From positions 108,823,235 through 108,887,234 of the forward strand of contig CM070874.1 of the NCBI GenBank assembly GCA_036365515.1: a DNA stretch of 64,000 nucleotides, given 5' to 3'. The position numbers were made by a program, and so were the translations under genes. The DNA comes from Torymus aiolomorphi (taxonomy: Eukaryota; Arthropoda; Insecta; Hymenoptera; Torymidae). Under the pieces are notes generated by a model that ran no database searches, was not told the DNA's origin, and was given only the letters and a program-made list of their open reading frames with translations. This document shows positions 11,841 to 25,100 of this stretch, in pieces; position 1 is the first letter of the stretch; every line of letters starts with the position of its first letter.

Positions 11841-12339
11841 TGCAAATTTATTTGATATTGCACCTAGATATTTAATAAGGCTTGATTTTATCCAAAGTAT
11901 ACATCGAAATAGCGTTATTTCTACGAGCGCTATTTCTTCTTACAATTGAAAGAAGCTATTAATCCATGATCGTGTTTACGCCAAATCGAGTTAGTTATCC
12001 TATCAAAAACACATCCACGCGCGTTTATCACTAAATTGAATTGGCTCTTCTTATATAGGTATATATACGCGTATAGGCGTGTCGTTATTCAATTAATAGC
12101 GTTCGATGCTTTTTAGCGTTCACCTCTCGCGCAGCTTTTCGAAAATCGGGGTAAACAAGAGTATTAATCACGCAACATTCGTGACTCCCCTCGATTCCCG
12201 TTGTTGCTGTATAATAATACTCGCGTATATTTCGACTTTTCGAATATATGAATGTAAATAATAACATCAAGTCAAATAATCCGCTTCCTTTTGACGTTTC
12301 TATAAAACATGCTCTGAGAAGAGGAACAGTTCGATAAAA

Positions 12340-13050
12340 ATTTCCCAAAATAACTATTTATACATTTTACATTCGCGCCACTTCGATAAACCGGAATCCG
12401 TCGCCTACACACCGTTCACCCGACGGAACTCCCCTATCGAAACCTCCATTCCCGCGCGGAAAACCCTATATCCCGATCCCTAATCACTTTTCAATCCACC
12501 TCCTCTGCTCCCCTCGCGCATCCCATCATCATCGATCGCCAACCGCCCCGTGTGTCTTCCTACATGTTTTCATGTATATAGCGTCATCCCTGCGCGTACG
12601 CTGACGACGACAATGAGCCGCGTCGAAGCGAAATAATTCCCTTTTTTCCGTCGATATCGAGCGCACAGCTTGGTCGCATGCGCGCGCGACGCGCTCATTG
12701 TCTCTCTGTACGATGATAACGGCGCTTTTTTCCCCTCTCGCGCGCCCGCGAGTGCGACAAAGGCCTTCCGATTTTGTTTTTTTTTTTCCTCTCCTTTTTT
12801 TGTCATTTCGCGTATATATATATATATATATATACGTGGCGTGTGTCATGCGTCTGGTATGAATGGATGTGTCGCGCGTGATGCGACGAGAGTTCTGTTG
12901 GGTTATGCGGCGTGCGTGAGTCGGTCTTCGAGTTTATAAGCGGTCGATTAATGAGGTGGGGATGAAGGTTTAGAACGCGCGCGCGCGCTTGAGACAATGG
13001 GTTTATTTTTGGAATCAAAAATTTTTTTGGAATCAAAGCAGGCGCCGGGG
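12340..13050. promoter_or_regulatory. AC-to-GT skew-switch island 5
   Basis: The left side is strongly C-over-G (CACCGTTCACCCGACGGAAC, CAATCCACCTCCTCTGCTCC). The centre is CpG-rich with a TA run. The right side is G-over-C (AATGAGGTGGGGATGAAGG). The short frames in it are low-complexity. Promoter-like by analogy only. Confidence 0.4.
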
Positions 13051-13690
13051 GGGATTTAAAAGATGAATTTTTATGAAATCCGTATCGTACATTATTGTAT
13101 CGATCAACCTTTTCTTTTCCTTTCTTTCTTTATATTCGTATAAATGGAAAATAATTCCGAGAATGAAAAGAGATGGAAAATTTATTCGAATTTAGCGAGT
13201 AGCGGCGACATACATTGCTGACGTTCCTATATAAGGAAGATGGATATTCGCAAAGGTGACTTTGCACTTCTCAAGGAATTCCTGATGTATAAAATCTTTG
13301 TCCGTTATAATATACGTATCAAAACGTAATGCGTGTATGACTGAGGAAGCGAGGTAAGAATGTGATTGAAAAAATGGGAGTGTCTTGGCTACGATAGTGT
13401 GCCAAAGAAATTGGTACATACATAAAAGCTTATAATAAATTACTTCCGGCGTTGTAAAAGTGCGCGATTCTACTTGAGAAATTGAATTTTTACGAGCGTG
13501 TAGCAATTTCTCAGTAACCCGTGATTCGTGTCACTTTTTCATACATATATAAATTCGAAAAAGACACTGTTGACGAAATTGAAAATTCGTTATCAGATGA
13601 GATTTTTAAGTTCCTTTTCACATATCTCATCAAGTGAAATAAAAAAATATCAATAAAAACTTTTCACCGAGATATACCGTGTTACAAACT
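13051..13690. other. Non-coding DNA between islands
   Basis: No repeat structure was recognised. A roughly 100-codon minus-strand frame (13192-13506) has no family resemblance that I can see and is not called. Confidence 0.4.
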
Positions 13691-13699
13691 AAATAAATT

Positions 13700-14530
13700 T
13701 CGCAAGCTTCGTTCACCTCGCACGTCTCACTATTCACGTCCAATTCCACTGATCAATACGGCTTTTTTTCCTTTTCTCTCTCCCGCCAGAACATCGAACA
13801 TTACTTCAACACCGAGCTACTTAACATTCCAATCGTCAATACACGTCTCACCCCACCCCCTTCAAACTTTCTCCGCCAACAAAACTCTCCTATAATCTCC
13901 TCGCGCACGTCCTCTCTTTCTCTCCTCTCCCCAATCATCCACCCCCATCCCCCTTAACACATGCATGCTGCACGTGTCTAACCTCTTGCCAAAAACTCTC
14001 CACCATCCGTCGAAAATTTTTCGCGCTGCATCGGCACGTGCAGCTCATACGCATTCCGTAGGCGTACGCGCATACGTCTTTGTGTACACCAGCAGCGCGC
14101 GCGCGTCGTCGAATTCCGCGTCGTGTACACCGAGGATCTCGCGCCGGGCATATTAAGCGAGCAAGAGAGAGAGAGAGCACAAAGCCGTTGTTTCCAGCGG
14201 CGCTTTATTTTTCATTGTTTCTCGCGCGAGCGCGCGGGAGTGTCTATGAGAACGATTTTTCGAGGAGGAGTTGTTGTCTACGCGTAGACGTATATAGCGC
14301 GCGCGGCCGTGTTAGTGGTTTCATTGTGCGCCAGAGCTGCTTTGCGGGATTTTTCTCTACGTGTGTGTGTGTGTGTCGGTTGAGTGGCGGAGGAGGAGTA
14401 ATTGAAATGTTAATTTCGACGGGCTGGAAGGTGGAGTTAAAAGAGGCACGGTGTTGTGGCTGTTTGTAAAGTTTTTAAAAAGGTTTGTTTTGATAAGTTT
14501 TGTTTTTGGTTCTTTTTGGACGTTTAAAAA
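13700..14530. promoter_or_regulatory. AC-to-GT skew-switch island 6
   Basis: The left side has runs such as CACCCCACCCCCTTCAAAC and CCACCCCCATCCCCC. The core is GCGCG-rich. The right side has GTGGCGGAGGAGGAGTAATT. One of the clearest examples of the switch. Confidence 0.45.
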
Positions 14531-15290
14531 GGGTTAAAGTGTCGAAAACATCGTACTTTATTGAATAATGAGACAGCTGAAAGCGTCGAGTCATATTATA
14601 TGTAATTTCAAAATACTTTGATAACATTGATAACCGTGAAATAATGCATATGGGCATAGTTCGAAGTTTAAATATTGTTACAAGGGTGCTCATCGCTGAA
14701 AATTTATAATTAAATTATAATTATTTCATCATTGAAATTTCTAACTATACGAAGCGTAGTAACTTTGTAAAAAGTCTTCAACAAACACAGTTCAAAAATT
14801 TTAAATTTACAATTCCATTCATGCTGTTATAATTATTATCCAATCCACCTTTGAACAACAATTTTAATTAAAAAATACTGTTGAAATAAAAGTTAAAACA
14901 GAAAATATCGTTACACCTTTGACGCAACAAGTAAATCACTTTCAGAACAACGTAATCATGATTAATATTTTGAATTTCCGTTTTAATGTAGAAAGTCGCG
15001 CGTATATTTTGCGCCGCGAAAATAACGCAGCGTATATATACATATATATCCTTAACGTTATACAATGACGTATTGTGTACGCAAATTTGTACCCGCGTCT
15101 CTCTCACTCGTGTAACGCAGTTTTTATCTTCGTACATTGCACGCAGTCGCCTTTGGAATTCTCATGCGCGCGATAGCCATCGGTGAGAAATTCTTTTTTT
15201 TTCTCTCTCCGTGTCCTAATGAAACGTCCATTAGAATTAATATATATAGCGCTATACTTAATAATAAAGCGTTTCGTACGTAATATCATT
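14531..15290. other. AT-rich non-coding DNA
   Basis: Nothing recognised beyond short AT-rich frames on the minus strand. Confidence 0.4.
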
Positions 15291-15600
15291 AATTAGCCAG
15301 CTGGATAAGTACACGCGTTATATATAATCTGCTGTACTTTAGCAGAGGAACACGCGCTTTTCGGCTGTCTCAAAGTTCCGCCTCGTAAAAAGCCGCGGCG
15401 GTGTATACACGCCTACCACGATACTGCCACCTGCGTATATACTATATCTCAGCGCGTTATCTAAATTTAATTTGCATTCGTATGTGTGTGTAAGCGCGTA
15501 GGCGGCGACGGGCTGGTGTAACTGCTGTAATTTAGTTGTGCAAGTTGGAAATCTCGGAGGAGGAAATTGTTTATCGTTATATACTTACTCGGAGATTAAT
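15291..15600. promoter_or_regulatory. Weak skew-switch island 7
   Basis: A small GC-rich patch. ACGCCTACCACGATACTGCC lies on the left and GGCGGCGACGGGCTGGTG on the right. Weaker than its neighbours. Confidence 0.25.
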
Positions 15601-16000
15601 GTGATACACGATGTCTTTCGTCACTCGCGTGGCTATTATATATAAAAGCATGTACGTATTTTACTTTTTGGAAAAATTATCATTCTGCATTGTTGCTACA
15701 TTTGTATCCTTCAGAAGTGACATTAACGCTCCGGCGTGGGCTGTACATAGTTGTTCAACATACTCGATATTATCGGGTATCGTGTTCTAATTATGTTTAT
15801 GTCATTAATCAATTACGAAGCAGTGTTGTTTCATAATATCTGCTTCGTTAAGAGTTATTTATGCTTCCTGATGATACATCCATAAATTATTTGTTATACT
15901 GTCCTCGCTGCTTTTATCATACGAAAACAAATTTGACAAGAAGCCGAAATTTATCACTACTAACCGTATAATTTAAAAATCATATCTTTATTTCACCGAA
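15601..16000. other. AT-rich non-coding DNA
   Basis: Nothing recognised. Confidence 0.4.
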
Positions 16001-16004
16001 CATT

Positions 16005-16535
16005 CCCTGCTAGAAATTCATCTATATGAAATATCCATGAAGTTAGAAAATAGCTAGTAAAACTGGCTATAATTAACCGCTATGATGAAACGATTTTTTG
16101 ACCATTATTTGGCTATTTCTTAGATTGACGAAACAACAAAATATTCGTATTCGATTTACTTACTAATTTTGTCTTAACATTAACTAATAAATCATTTGTT
16201 GTACTCTTTCTATGAATAATTCAGCAAAACTTTTATTTCTCCATCTGATTCTGTCTCTCTCACTCCTTGTCATAACAGCAAGCCTTCTATTAGCCATTTC
16301 CAGACTAAAGAAACTGATCAGTTTTAATACCTTTAAAATACTCGAAAACAAGCTTGTGCTTGTCTTCGAAAAACTCAATCTATTTTTCAACCTATTAAAT
16401 GGCCAAATAATGGGAGAAAAAGCGTTTCATCGAGAGGTAGAAACTGGACAAGAGAAATTCCCATTTTATAGCAAGTTTCTAATATAAATGGCCAGTTATT
16501 AGTTATAAAATATTTTGGATTTCCACCAGTGTCAT
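16005..16535. mobile_element. Possible decayed palindromic element
   Basis: The left side reads CCTGCTAGAAATTCAT. The right side, reverse-complemented, reads CACTGGTGGAAATCCA, a weak terminal inverted repeat related to the CCTGGTAGAAA family. Overlapping frames on both strands inside it lack family features. Confidence 0.25.
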
Positions 16536-16599
16536 TCCGCATGAATATACTTAAAAATGTAGCCAGATTGAATTGGCCTCTTTGACTAATGCATTTAAA

Positions 16600-17520
16600 A
16601 TGAGCTCTAAATTGAACAAGAAGTTATACGACACTTTTCCCGTTACCAGGATTATCTCCCCGATGAAAATCCCTCTTCCATATGCAGCGATTTTTTCAAC
16701 GGCGCAAAGTTCGGCAAAGTCACCGCGGCATTTCATTAGCGTAAAGTGAGATCGCGACGCGACACAATTAGCGCTCGCAAATTGCGACGAAAACTCGCTG
16801 GCGCGAGTTTTTGGCCGCGCGCGCTCCCGTGAATAATAACAACAACCGGACGGCGCGTCGTCTTATCTGGGAGGAAACTCGCTGCTCCCCCGCACGCGCG
16901 CGCGCGCGGGAAATGCAGTTAAAGTTAACAATTTACAATGGGGGGATCGTGTAACTTTTTGTGCGGCTCTCTTATGCGCGATACAAACGCGAAACAGAAG
17001 CGAGGGCCAAAACTTAAACTGTCCTATCTGATGGAAAGTTCGACCGGTGGAAAATGCTGCAGTCCAAGTTATATAGCAATTTGTAATAGTGAGGGAGGAG
17101 CGGAGCCATGTCTTTATATACAAACGTCTGTGTGTGTGAAAAGAGTTTCGGCAGATGCAGTCGCAGGAAACTTTCTTCACTTTTTGAAATTAAATGCCGC
17201 TGGCATGTTTGTAGTATAAATGCCGCGGTGAATGTTTGTTCGTATATGCGATGCGCGCCACCGGGATTTTTGGGAAAGCAGAGTTCGAAGATTTGTGGTT
17301 ATTGAAGAATTTTCGAATGGATTCGAGTGTTGTGCTGAGGTTTGCATAAGTTTGGTTTGCGACGGTGATGGCGGGAGAGGTTTGTTTATTTTCCGTAAAT
17401 GTAACAATCGACTTTCGCGGAGTCCTATATATCATGCAGTCAGCGCGAACGCGAATGCGAAGATTTCGGTGCATATATCGAATGCATTTGTGGTAATGTC
17501 TTCTGCAGCATGAGAAAACA
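16600..17520. promoter_or_regulatory. AC-to-GT skew-switch island 8
   Basis: C-rich left (ATCTCCCCGATGAAAATCCC), CpG-rich core with a GCGCGCGCGC tract, G+T-rich right (GTTTGCGACGGTGATGGCGG). No exon with matching splice phases could be assigned here. Confidence 0.35.
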
Positions 17521-18080
17521 CTTTCTTATTGAAAATTCTATAGATTTGAATTTCAACATCGATATTCTAAAGTAAACTAAAAATAAATTAATAAATAGGA
17601 GATTCCAAACACGCGTATAGAGTTTAAAATAGACCGGAAGTATCGATCGATTTTTTTCTGCATGAATAAATGATTTATAAGTATCCTCGCAAAAATAAGC
17701 GGCTCGAACATTTTAAGCAAATGAAAATTATTGAAAGTTAATGCATTATTAGTAACGCTAAAAACGCGCGTAAATTATAACATGCATAATTAATAATGGG
17801 AAATAGTCTTGATGAATTAATTTTATCTCAAATAGTTGTTACAAAAGAAAGCTTGGAATTCTGTTGTATAATAATTTGATTTCTCACTACTGTACGTATT
17901 CTTTGTTACTGATGATTTATAATTTCGAAGAAAAGGTGAATAATAAAATACCTTTCCGAGTATCGCAAGGTTATTGCTTGTCTGCCTTCAAGTAACAGAA
18001 AACACCTTCCACTTCTATAAAGTTTAATTTTTGCGCAATACCTTAACCGACACAGTCTTATCAGTAAATAATCGCCAAGG
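17521..18080. other. AT-rich non-coding DNA
   Basis: Nothing recognised. Confidence 0.4.
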
Positions 18081-19130
18081 ATCAAAAATAACGTTATTTT
18101 TGTTCTCTGTTACAAACCCCTTATCTCTCTCAACAAACAAAAATTAAAATTACTCCCCTCCACCTTCATAATCCCGTAACAATTTAATTACGCGTTGCAA
18201 ACTATTCCGCGCCCACTAGTTCACCCATTAAACCTACAAACTATTTTCATTTCGATACATCTTATACATCTATCTACCTGCCTGCCGGGGGTTCAACCAC
18301 CCTCGACCGCGTCCTTCTCACGCAGCCCAGCGTGAAATTTACGCTCCCTACACACATCCGCCCGCATGTATATACATATCTTACCTTGCGCTCTCGATAA
18401 CGCACATAACATACATATACACGCACACAGCGCTCGCGATAAAGCGTATACCGCGCGGTTATCGCGCATCCTCCGATAACGCACGTACGAAAGAGAACAA
18501 GCGCAGCTCGTGCGACGACGCATTTCCACCTGGGCCGTCAGTCTGTCGGCGTGAAATGCTCCGTGAGGCCTGTCGAGGAACCGCGGCATGAGATCGGAGG
18601 CGAGCATCAAGTACAGGGTGAAGCGCGAGCGCAGAGCGACCCGGAACCGTAAGTACATACATAGACGTGTGTGTGTGTATATATATATGTAGACGCAAAC
18701 GCGGTATAAAGAGACTTGGCGATGTGTCGCAGCAGGCAACCTACTTCGCGGGAGACAAGCGGGAGCGCGTGTCGGATTACCGATTGGGCGCAGCAGTGTC
18801 TCATTCTCTCTCTCTCTGCTTTCTTCGCGTGTATATACTTTGATTCTGTTTGGACGGTTATAATAGCGCGTCGATGGCATCGTGATAGGTGGGTGGTTGT
18901 ATGTATGAGAGCAGCGCTTATCGAATTGTGTGTACACAGCGCATTCTTTTTCGCCCCGATGAACCAGCGCGTTGTGATAGCGCGCGTGCGTGAGTGAGTT
19001 TTTGGAGTTAGGTGTGAAAGAGCGATGGATTGAGTTGTGAATTTTTGGTTTCGGTTTTGAACAAGTGTTGGGAATATTGGCTGCGAAAAAGTGTAGGCGG
19101 GATAGGTATATATGTCATGACGGTTCTCGA
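18081..19130. promoter_or_regulatory. AC-to-GT skew-switch island 9, candidate promoter of the large plus-strand gene
   Basis: The left flank is A+C rich (ACTCCCCTCCACCTTCATAA). The right flank is G+T rich (GTGAGTTTTTGGAGTTAGG). The proposed first coding exon (18588-18648, followed by GTAAGT) lies in the middle. That makes this the likely start-site region of the gene and a link between the skew pattern and transcription. Confidence 0.45.
18588..18648 (+). CDS. Large gene, coding exon 1
   Basis: Encodes 20 residues beginning MRSEASIKYRVKRERR plus one base (C), then GTAAGT. An in-frame TGA at 18564-18566 precedes the ATG, and G is at -3. The single leftover base joins AA of exon 2 to give Gln. 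The exon is short and rests on splice-phase agreement, so it is the least certain of the five. Confidence 0.5.
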
Positions 19131-22100
19131 AAACCTGATTGTAAAGGGAACTGTTCGAAATATTTTGGAATTTGATTTTTTTTTTAATATTTGGTTTGAT
19201 GATCCAATTGAAAGCATAAATACATTACAAGTTCACGAAGCAAATTTGAATCCGCTTATCGTAACGAAATATTAATTTGAACCAAAATTACCAATATTAA
19301 ATGTAAAGAGAAATTGTATATTGTGCGTCCATCATATTATGTATTGTGGTTTAATAGCTCTTTAAAGCCATAAATTCACTTTAACAGCTGCAAAAATTGA
19401 AGCTATTGCAACAACATTGCTACTGTATTGGAAATTAATATCGCTGATGTATTGGCAATACAGGAGTACAACAATTGCAAGGCTATTGGCGCTATTTGCC
19501 TTGGGTGCTATTGCCACTGTATTGCCAATATCTTAAGATTTAACTTTCTAAAAAAAAAAAATTCTTGGGTGGATTCGAACTAGGAATCTTCGGATTACTA
19601 GACTTACTCGTGCTACCCACCGAGCTATTTCATTGTTTCTGTAAATGAACGAAATAGATGTTAAATCTACTTCAAAACAAATGATCACTTGTTTCAACTT
19701 TTAACTTCCATTTCGTTCACAGAATTAAACAACGAAATAGCTAGGTGGGTAGCGAGCAAGTCTAGTAGTCGAAAGATTCTTAGTTCGAATCCACCTAAGA
19801 TTTTTTTTTTTTAGAAAGTTAAATCGATATTGGCAATACAGTGGCAATAGCACCCAAGGCAAATAGTGCCAATAGCCTTGGAATTGTTGTACTTCTATAT
19901 TGTCAATACATCAGCGATATTAATTTCCAATATACAGTAGCAATGTTGTTGCAATAGCTTCAATATCTACGCGGGAGTTGTATTGAAATAATAATCAAAC
20001 ATAATAATATACATAAATATATCTAATGCAAATAATCAGTTAAGTGAGTCTTACAAATATTTTAGATCTCATTACAAAATCTGAGAAACTACGTTTGACT
20101 TGACCGAGCTGGTATTTGTAACATCCAATATGAGATTCTAACTTCTGACATGTTAGAATTAATTTTCAAGTCTTTTACGAAAGTAGGGCGAACTTTATAA
20201 GAGGGAAAAATCACTTTTGAAACTTTAAAGAAATTGTTTTTACAGAGAGAAATTCAAACGAAGAGTGACACGGGACGGGGAGGATCACTGGCACACATAG
20301 AAAAACAATTTTTACTCCACATAGTTTTGCTCGGAGTCGAAATTCCAAATGTAGAGTTCCTTTATTGAACGTCGACGGACTTACTTTTGCCAATTTATAC
20401 TGGAATTTACAGATTTATTTTAATAAAATACCTAGAAATCCAAAAATAGAACTCTCCACGAGCTAATTATTGGAAATTATAGACCGTACCCAAGCAGTAA
20501 TTAGCTACACTAAAGTTTCACGATATTAATTAACTCCGTTTGCGTGTAAAATTACTCGTTTTTCTTTTCGTACAAATATATTGCGCTTCCTGGTACTCTT
20601 TTAACATTTAATCACTCAAAAGTTTCGCGTTCAAATTGAAATGTTTATGGAAATGTTAATGCAAATGCATTTTACGTGATGAAAAGGTACTACATTCGGA
20701 GTCGTTTTACGAACAATGCATATCGCGTTACGTATATTTATATATACTACAGTAGAAAGCAAGTATCTTTTGTCAGCCATCCACTTTTGTTCAAATACAG
20801 AAAAGTACACGTTTTCTCTACAACTTTATTATATTCCGCAACATTAGGATAATTACAAAAACACCCTAAAAATGAGGATTTATTAAAAAATGTACTTTTC
20901 TGAATTAAATATCTCCCAACATTGAATTATTATCCCTTCTTCGTCCCAAAAAGTATTATATCCAGTGCCATCAACCAAAAAAATCAAATCAAATCCTCGC
21001 TTCATCATTACTGTCACAATCACAAAGTGCACACAGACCACCTCATTCATCCCAGCATATTTACTCTCCGAAAAACAAAAAAGCCCTCGTTCTAACCACC
21101 CACAATTCTTCCATCTTCCAGAATCTGCGGACGACATAAAAACATCACCGGCGAGTCGCGATGAACCGAAGCAGTCGAATAACGCCGTCCATCACCAGGA
21201 CAACTGGCGGACGGGCAGCTCGCAGGAGTCGGAGGACTCGTCCGCTACGAGCGCAGGCAGCGGCAGTGGCGCGGTACAGCAGCCGACGATCGATCAGGGT
21301 CAGCAGACGACGCCAGGTAGACACACACATACTCTATCTATCTCACTCCTCGCTAGTAGTTCAATTTCACATCGGCGATGATGAGACGGCTGCATATAGG
21401 TTTATATGCTCGAGGTGAAAGGAAGAATCGCAACTTTGTTTATAGGGGGGGAGGAATGAAGAAAATGCCTCGGGGCGCGCTCGCTTTCCGCGAGAGAATA
21501 AGGGATGCTTTTAGTTAATGAAATTGTTTAGAGAGATATACAGAAAGCGCGCGTCTGCCGCGGCTGCGTGGAATTGCCTTTGTGCGCGGCGAGATGACCT
21601 GATTCTTTGCCTACTCGGATACAATGCAACAATGTAGAATAATTCTCCGCGATATTCAAGACGATTTTTCAAAACTTTCCCTACGGCGTCGATCCGCATA
21701 TAGCCAACCTTTTGGAAAAGTGATTGAACAAAGGCGCCAATCAACCCTTCTCCTCCCCCATCCCCCTGCTCTTCGAGTATCCGGGCGCAGGCGCACGCGA
21801 ATTATACGGGTTCACTTGGAGGCTCTCGCTCTGCACGCTCGAACAAGATGAGTTCTCCAAGTGTCGAATCGAGTTTCTCATCCAGCTCGGCGTACTTTCT
21901 CGCGAGGATTTTCGGCTGCGTCATGTACGGACGTCTTCGAATGCACTCGTTTCCCGCCCTAATAAACGTCAGAACTGCGTTGATTGACGACAATTAGCAC
22001 GTGGCATTAGCGTGCGCGCACGATGTTACTATATTATATCCATATAGTTAGCGGGGATAATAAAGAAGAATTATGATGATGCTGAAAATATGCCGTGGAG

Positions 22101-25100
22101 TTTTTTTTCGCCAGATGTGGTGATGATTAATATTATTATACTTGCTCTAGTTTTTTTTTTCTTTTTTTCGAGAAATTTGTATTCATATAGTATATTTCAG
22201 GGGACGAAACGAGTTCCGTCGTGATTGCGAGATGCGTTTTTCGAATTAAGGGTTTCGAAATTGTGGTTATCTATTTTTCTCTCGGCGGAGAGTAATTCTA
22301 TACGGAATCCAATGAATAAGTCTGCGGGGAAATTACATTTCGCCTTTGATGCTGCGGCGTGTCTTTAAGGAATAGGAATATTGTATAAAGGCGGTCAAAG
22401 TTCGCTAGGAATCGATCTTGGGATATCTGTAGATGTGTTTTGTAAGTTCAGTCCGACAAGATCCGATAACTTTTCCTCCCGAGACGCATACGTAGTCATG
22501 TAGTCGACACATAAATTCATGAATTTTAATGGTACTTTTCGACTTTCGCGTATATTTACGTCGAAGGGTTGAATTTGTTATTCAAATTTTATATTATTTA
22601 CGGTCTTTCGGGTATCGCCGAAATGTCCTAGTTTCCGATGTTCTTTTAATACGTGTTGAATCTAAAATTAATCAAGATGAAAGTTGTTTTCTTTAAAATT
22701 TTATTTAAACGAGTAGATAAAGTTCATATGTCACTCGGCTGAGCAATTTTTTAACGCAAAATGCTTAAGATTAATGTTCAATGTACCCCACTTTAATCTA
22801 TCACTCTAAATAGTTTCTTGGAGTAACAGAAATATCTCTAGGATAAAAGTTGTAGGGGTCCGTTTGTCAGTGAGTTTTAATTATTTGAAGATCAACACTA
22901 AGTTTTTAATAAAAACTCCTGTTATTTTTATATAACCGAGCACAACGACAAAATTTACATTTAAACTTTGATAAGATTTTGTTAAGAAGAAATTTCAAAA
23001 TATGACTAACAGAATTTAATTTCACCTTTCACAGATGTTCAGCAGCGTTATCTCGTGGAGACGATTACGATGACGACCGTGACGGAGCGTCGCATCGTCC
23101 GTGAAATCAGTGAGGAGGAAACTCGCCCGACGATCGACGAGGCCGACACCACCGCCACCAACGCCGAGCGCCAACCCTCCATAGAGCACCAAAAATCTCT
23201 AGAATCGGTTGACAAAAATGGTCCTCCCAATGGTGAGACTTCCGCGAAACCCGATGGCAGTGAGAGCACGGAGAAGGAGAAATCCACACCAGAGCTGTCG
23301 CTAGCCTTCAAGTTGGGTACCTCGTCCCTCGTTACAAACAGCCTGAAGCCAAACTCAGCCGTGAGGCAGTTGTTCCCAGATCCGAGGTTCATCTCGCCGC
23401 CTCCGGCGGTGGTGAAGAGCGTTTCATCGGATTTAGAGGACGGAGCATTGGATGAATCTGGTGATAATCAGAAGTTCCTCATCACCACCGAGAGCCTGAG
23501 GATGTTTGACGCTGTGAAGCGCTCGAAGATAGGCGCAGGCAGCCGCTCAGATTCTTCTGAAAGCGACTCCTCGATTAAACGGACGATAGAGCGCAACGCG
23601 CTGAGGCGCAGTCTCATTAAGTACGATACCGGAGGCACGCTGAAGAAGAAGAACCTGCGAAGCATGGATCTGACACTGGAAGAGAGAATCAGACAGCTGA
23701 CTTGTGTCGACGAGGACGAGGACACAGCTGATAGCAGCGCTTCGGAGAATAATAACACTGGAAGAATAAACTCCCAGAATCACAATAATAACAACAACAG
23801 TATGAACGTTAACGGTATGGTGGACAGAACGATAGAAGGGAACGGGTCGGATGAACAGAGCATGATGATGATGCACCAGCTTCCAGCAAGAACTTCACCC
23901 TCGGGCGAAGAGCGGCCGAAGACTCATGTGTTGCAGTCGCACAATAGCCATCATCATCACCATCAGCATCCAACCAACTCGGCATACAGAAAAATTACCG
24001 ATCTGTTTGGACAGAAGAAGAACAATTCAGCACCTCCGCCATCAGAACTAAATCTACCAGATATTGGATTAGGGTCTAAGCACAGTATGGCGATGAAAAC
24101 TAGTGCTGGAACGAAGATGAACACCGAGGCGAGAAAGCAGTTTTTGGCCAGTCTGGCACCATTATCCTGTGTTGCATCAAGCGGTATGGATGGTAAAGAT
24201 GATTACTACAGAATGCCAGCAAAGATGAACCCAGGAGATAGGAACTCGGTATGTTACAACTCGGACTCATCATATAGTCTAGAGGATATCGAGGCTGCAC
24301 TTAGCGAAGGTATCCCTGCACCACCAGATGTCACCAGAGGTACTCCCACATCCGCTGGTCCATCTATGGATGCATTTGGTAGTGATCCTACTGACGAGTT
24401 GTTAGCTTTCGTTGAACAAGACAAGTCCAGAACTGAGAGGATCAAGAGGCGGTACAACGACGTCGACGAGCATCATCGTAACGACAACAATATGGCTAAT
24501 ACTATCGAGATCCCAAAGAACGTGGTGAATCTGAACAATGACGATAACGATGACGACGACGACGAACTGAACGACTACGGGTTCAACCGAAGACCCTCGG
24601 TGCGAGGCATCAAGGCTCAATTTGAAACCACTAACGAGATCGTCAGACAGCTAAGGACTCGTAGCGCAGCGGCCAATTCCCTACCCGAAGCATGTCGCCT
24701 TGGATTCTCCGGCACAGGCCACGAGGATGACGTAGCGGCGAGTTCGTCCTCGTCCTCGGACGTCTACCGAGTGACCTACACCAATGACATCCAGACCGAC
24801 CCCAACACCATCAACCGAATCAATACCATGCAGCGTCAGATCAATGACATCTACCAGAGCATAGCCGAGGGCAACGTCTCAGGCCTGCTCGATCAGCAGC
24901 GTCCTGGTGCCGCAACTCTCTCCTACCTCGAGAGCACCCTGCCCAGAATGGTTCCCCAACAGACACCTCCGGACTCGTGCCATCGTCTACCCGACCACAA
25001 GAACGGCCTGCAAGGCGGCACTCTGCTCACCCCGGCGCGCATGTTACGGATAGCCGGTGGTGGCGACGGTGCCGCTTCGGCCACGCCACCGGGTGTCTAC

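Noticed and set aside
16212..16487. Leu-rich frame resembling a membrane protein
   Set aside because: Lies in a probable decayed repeat with an open frame on the opposite strand. No family features.
18293..18937. 214-codon minus-strand frame
   Set aside because: GC-rich, Arg/Cys-rich shadow across a promoter-like island with no recognisable domain. The plus-strand exon with a GTAAGT donor fits better.
19568..19792. Two tRNA genes
   Set aside because: A and B boxes are present but there is no acceptor-stem pairing, and both lie inside a palindromic repeat. Treated as tRNA-derived modules.
21511..21993. Overlapping frames on both strands
   Set aside because: GC-rich intronic shadows without splice-phase fit to the large gene.
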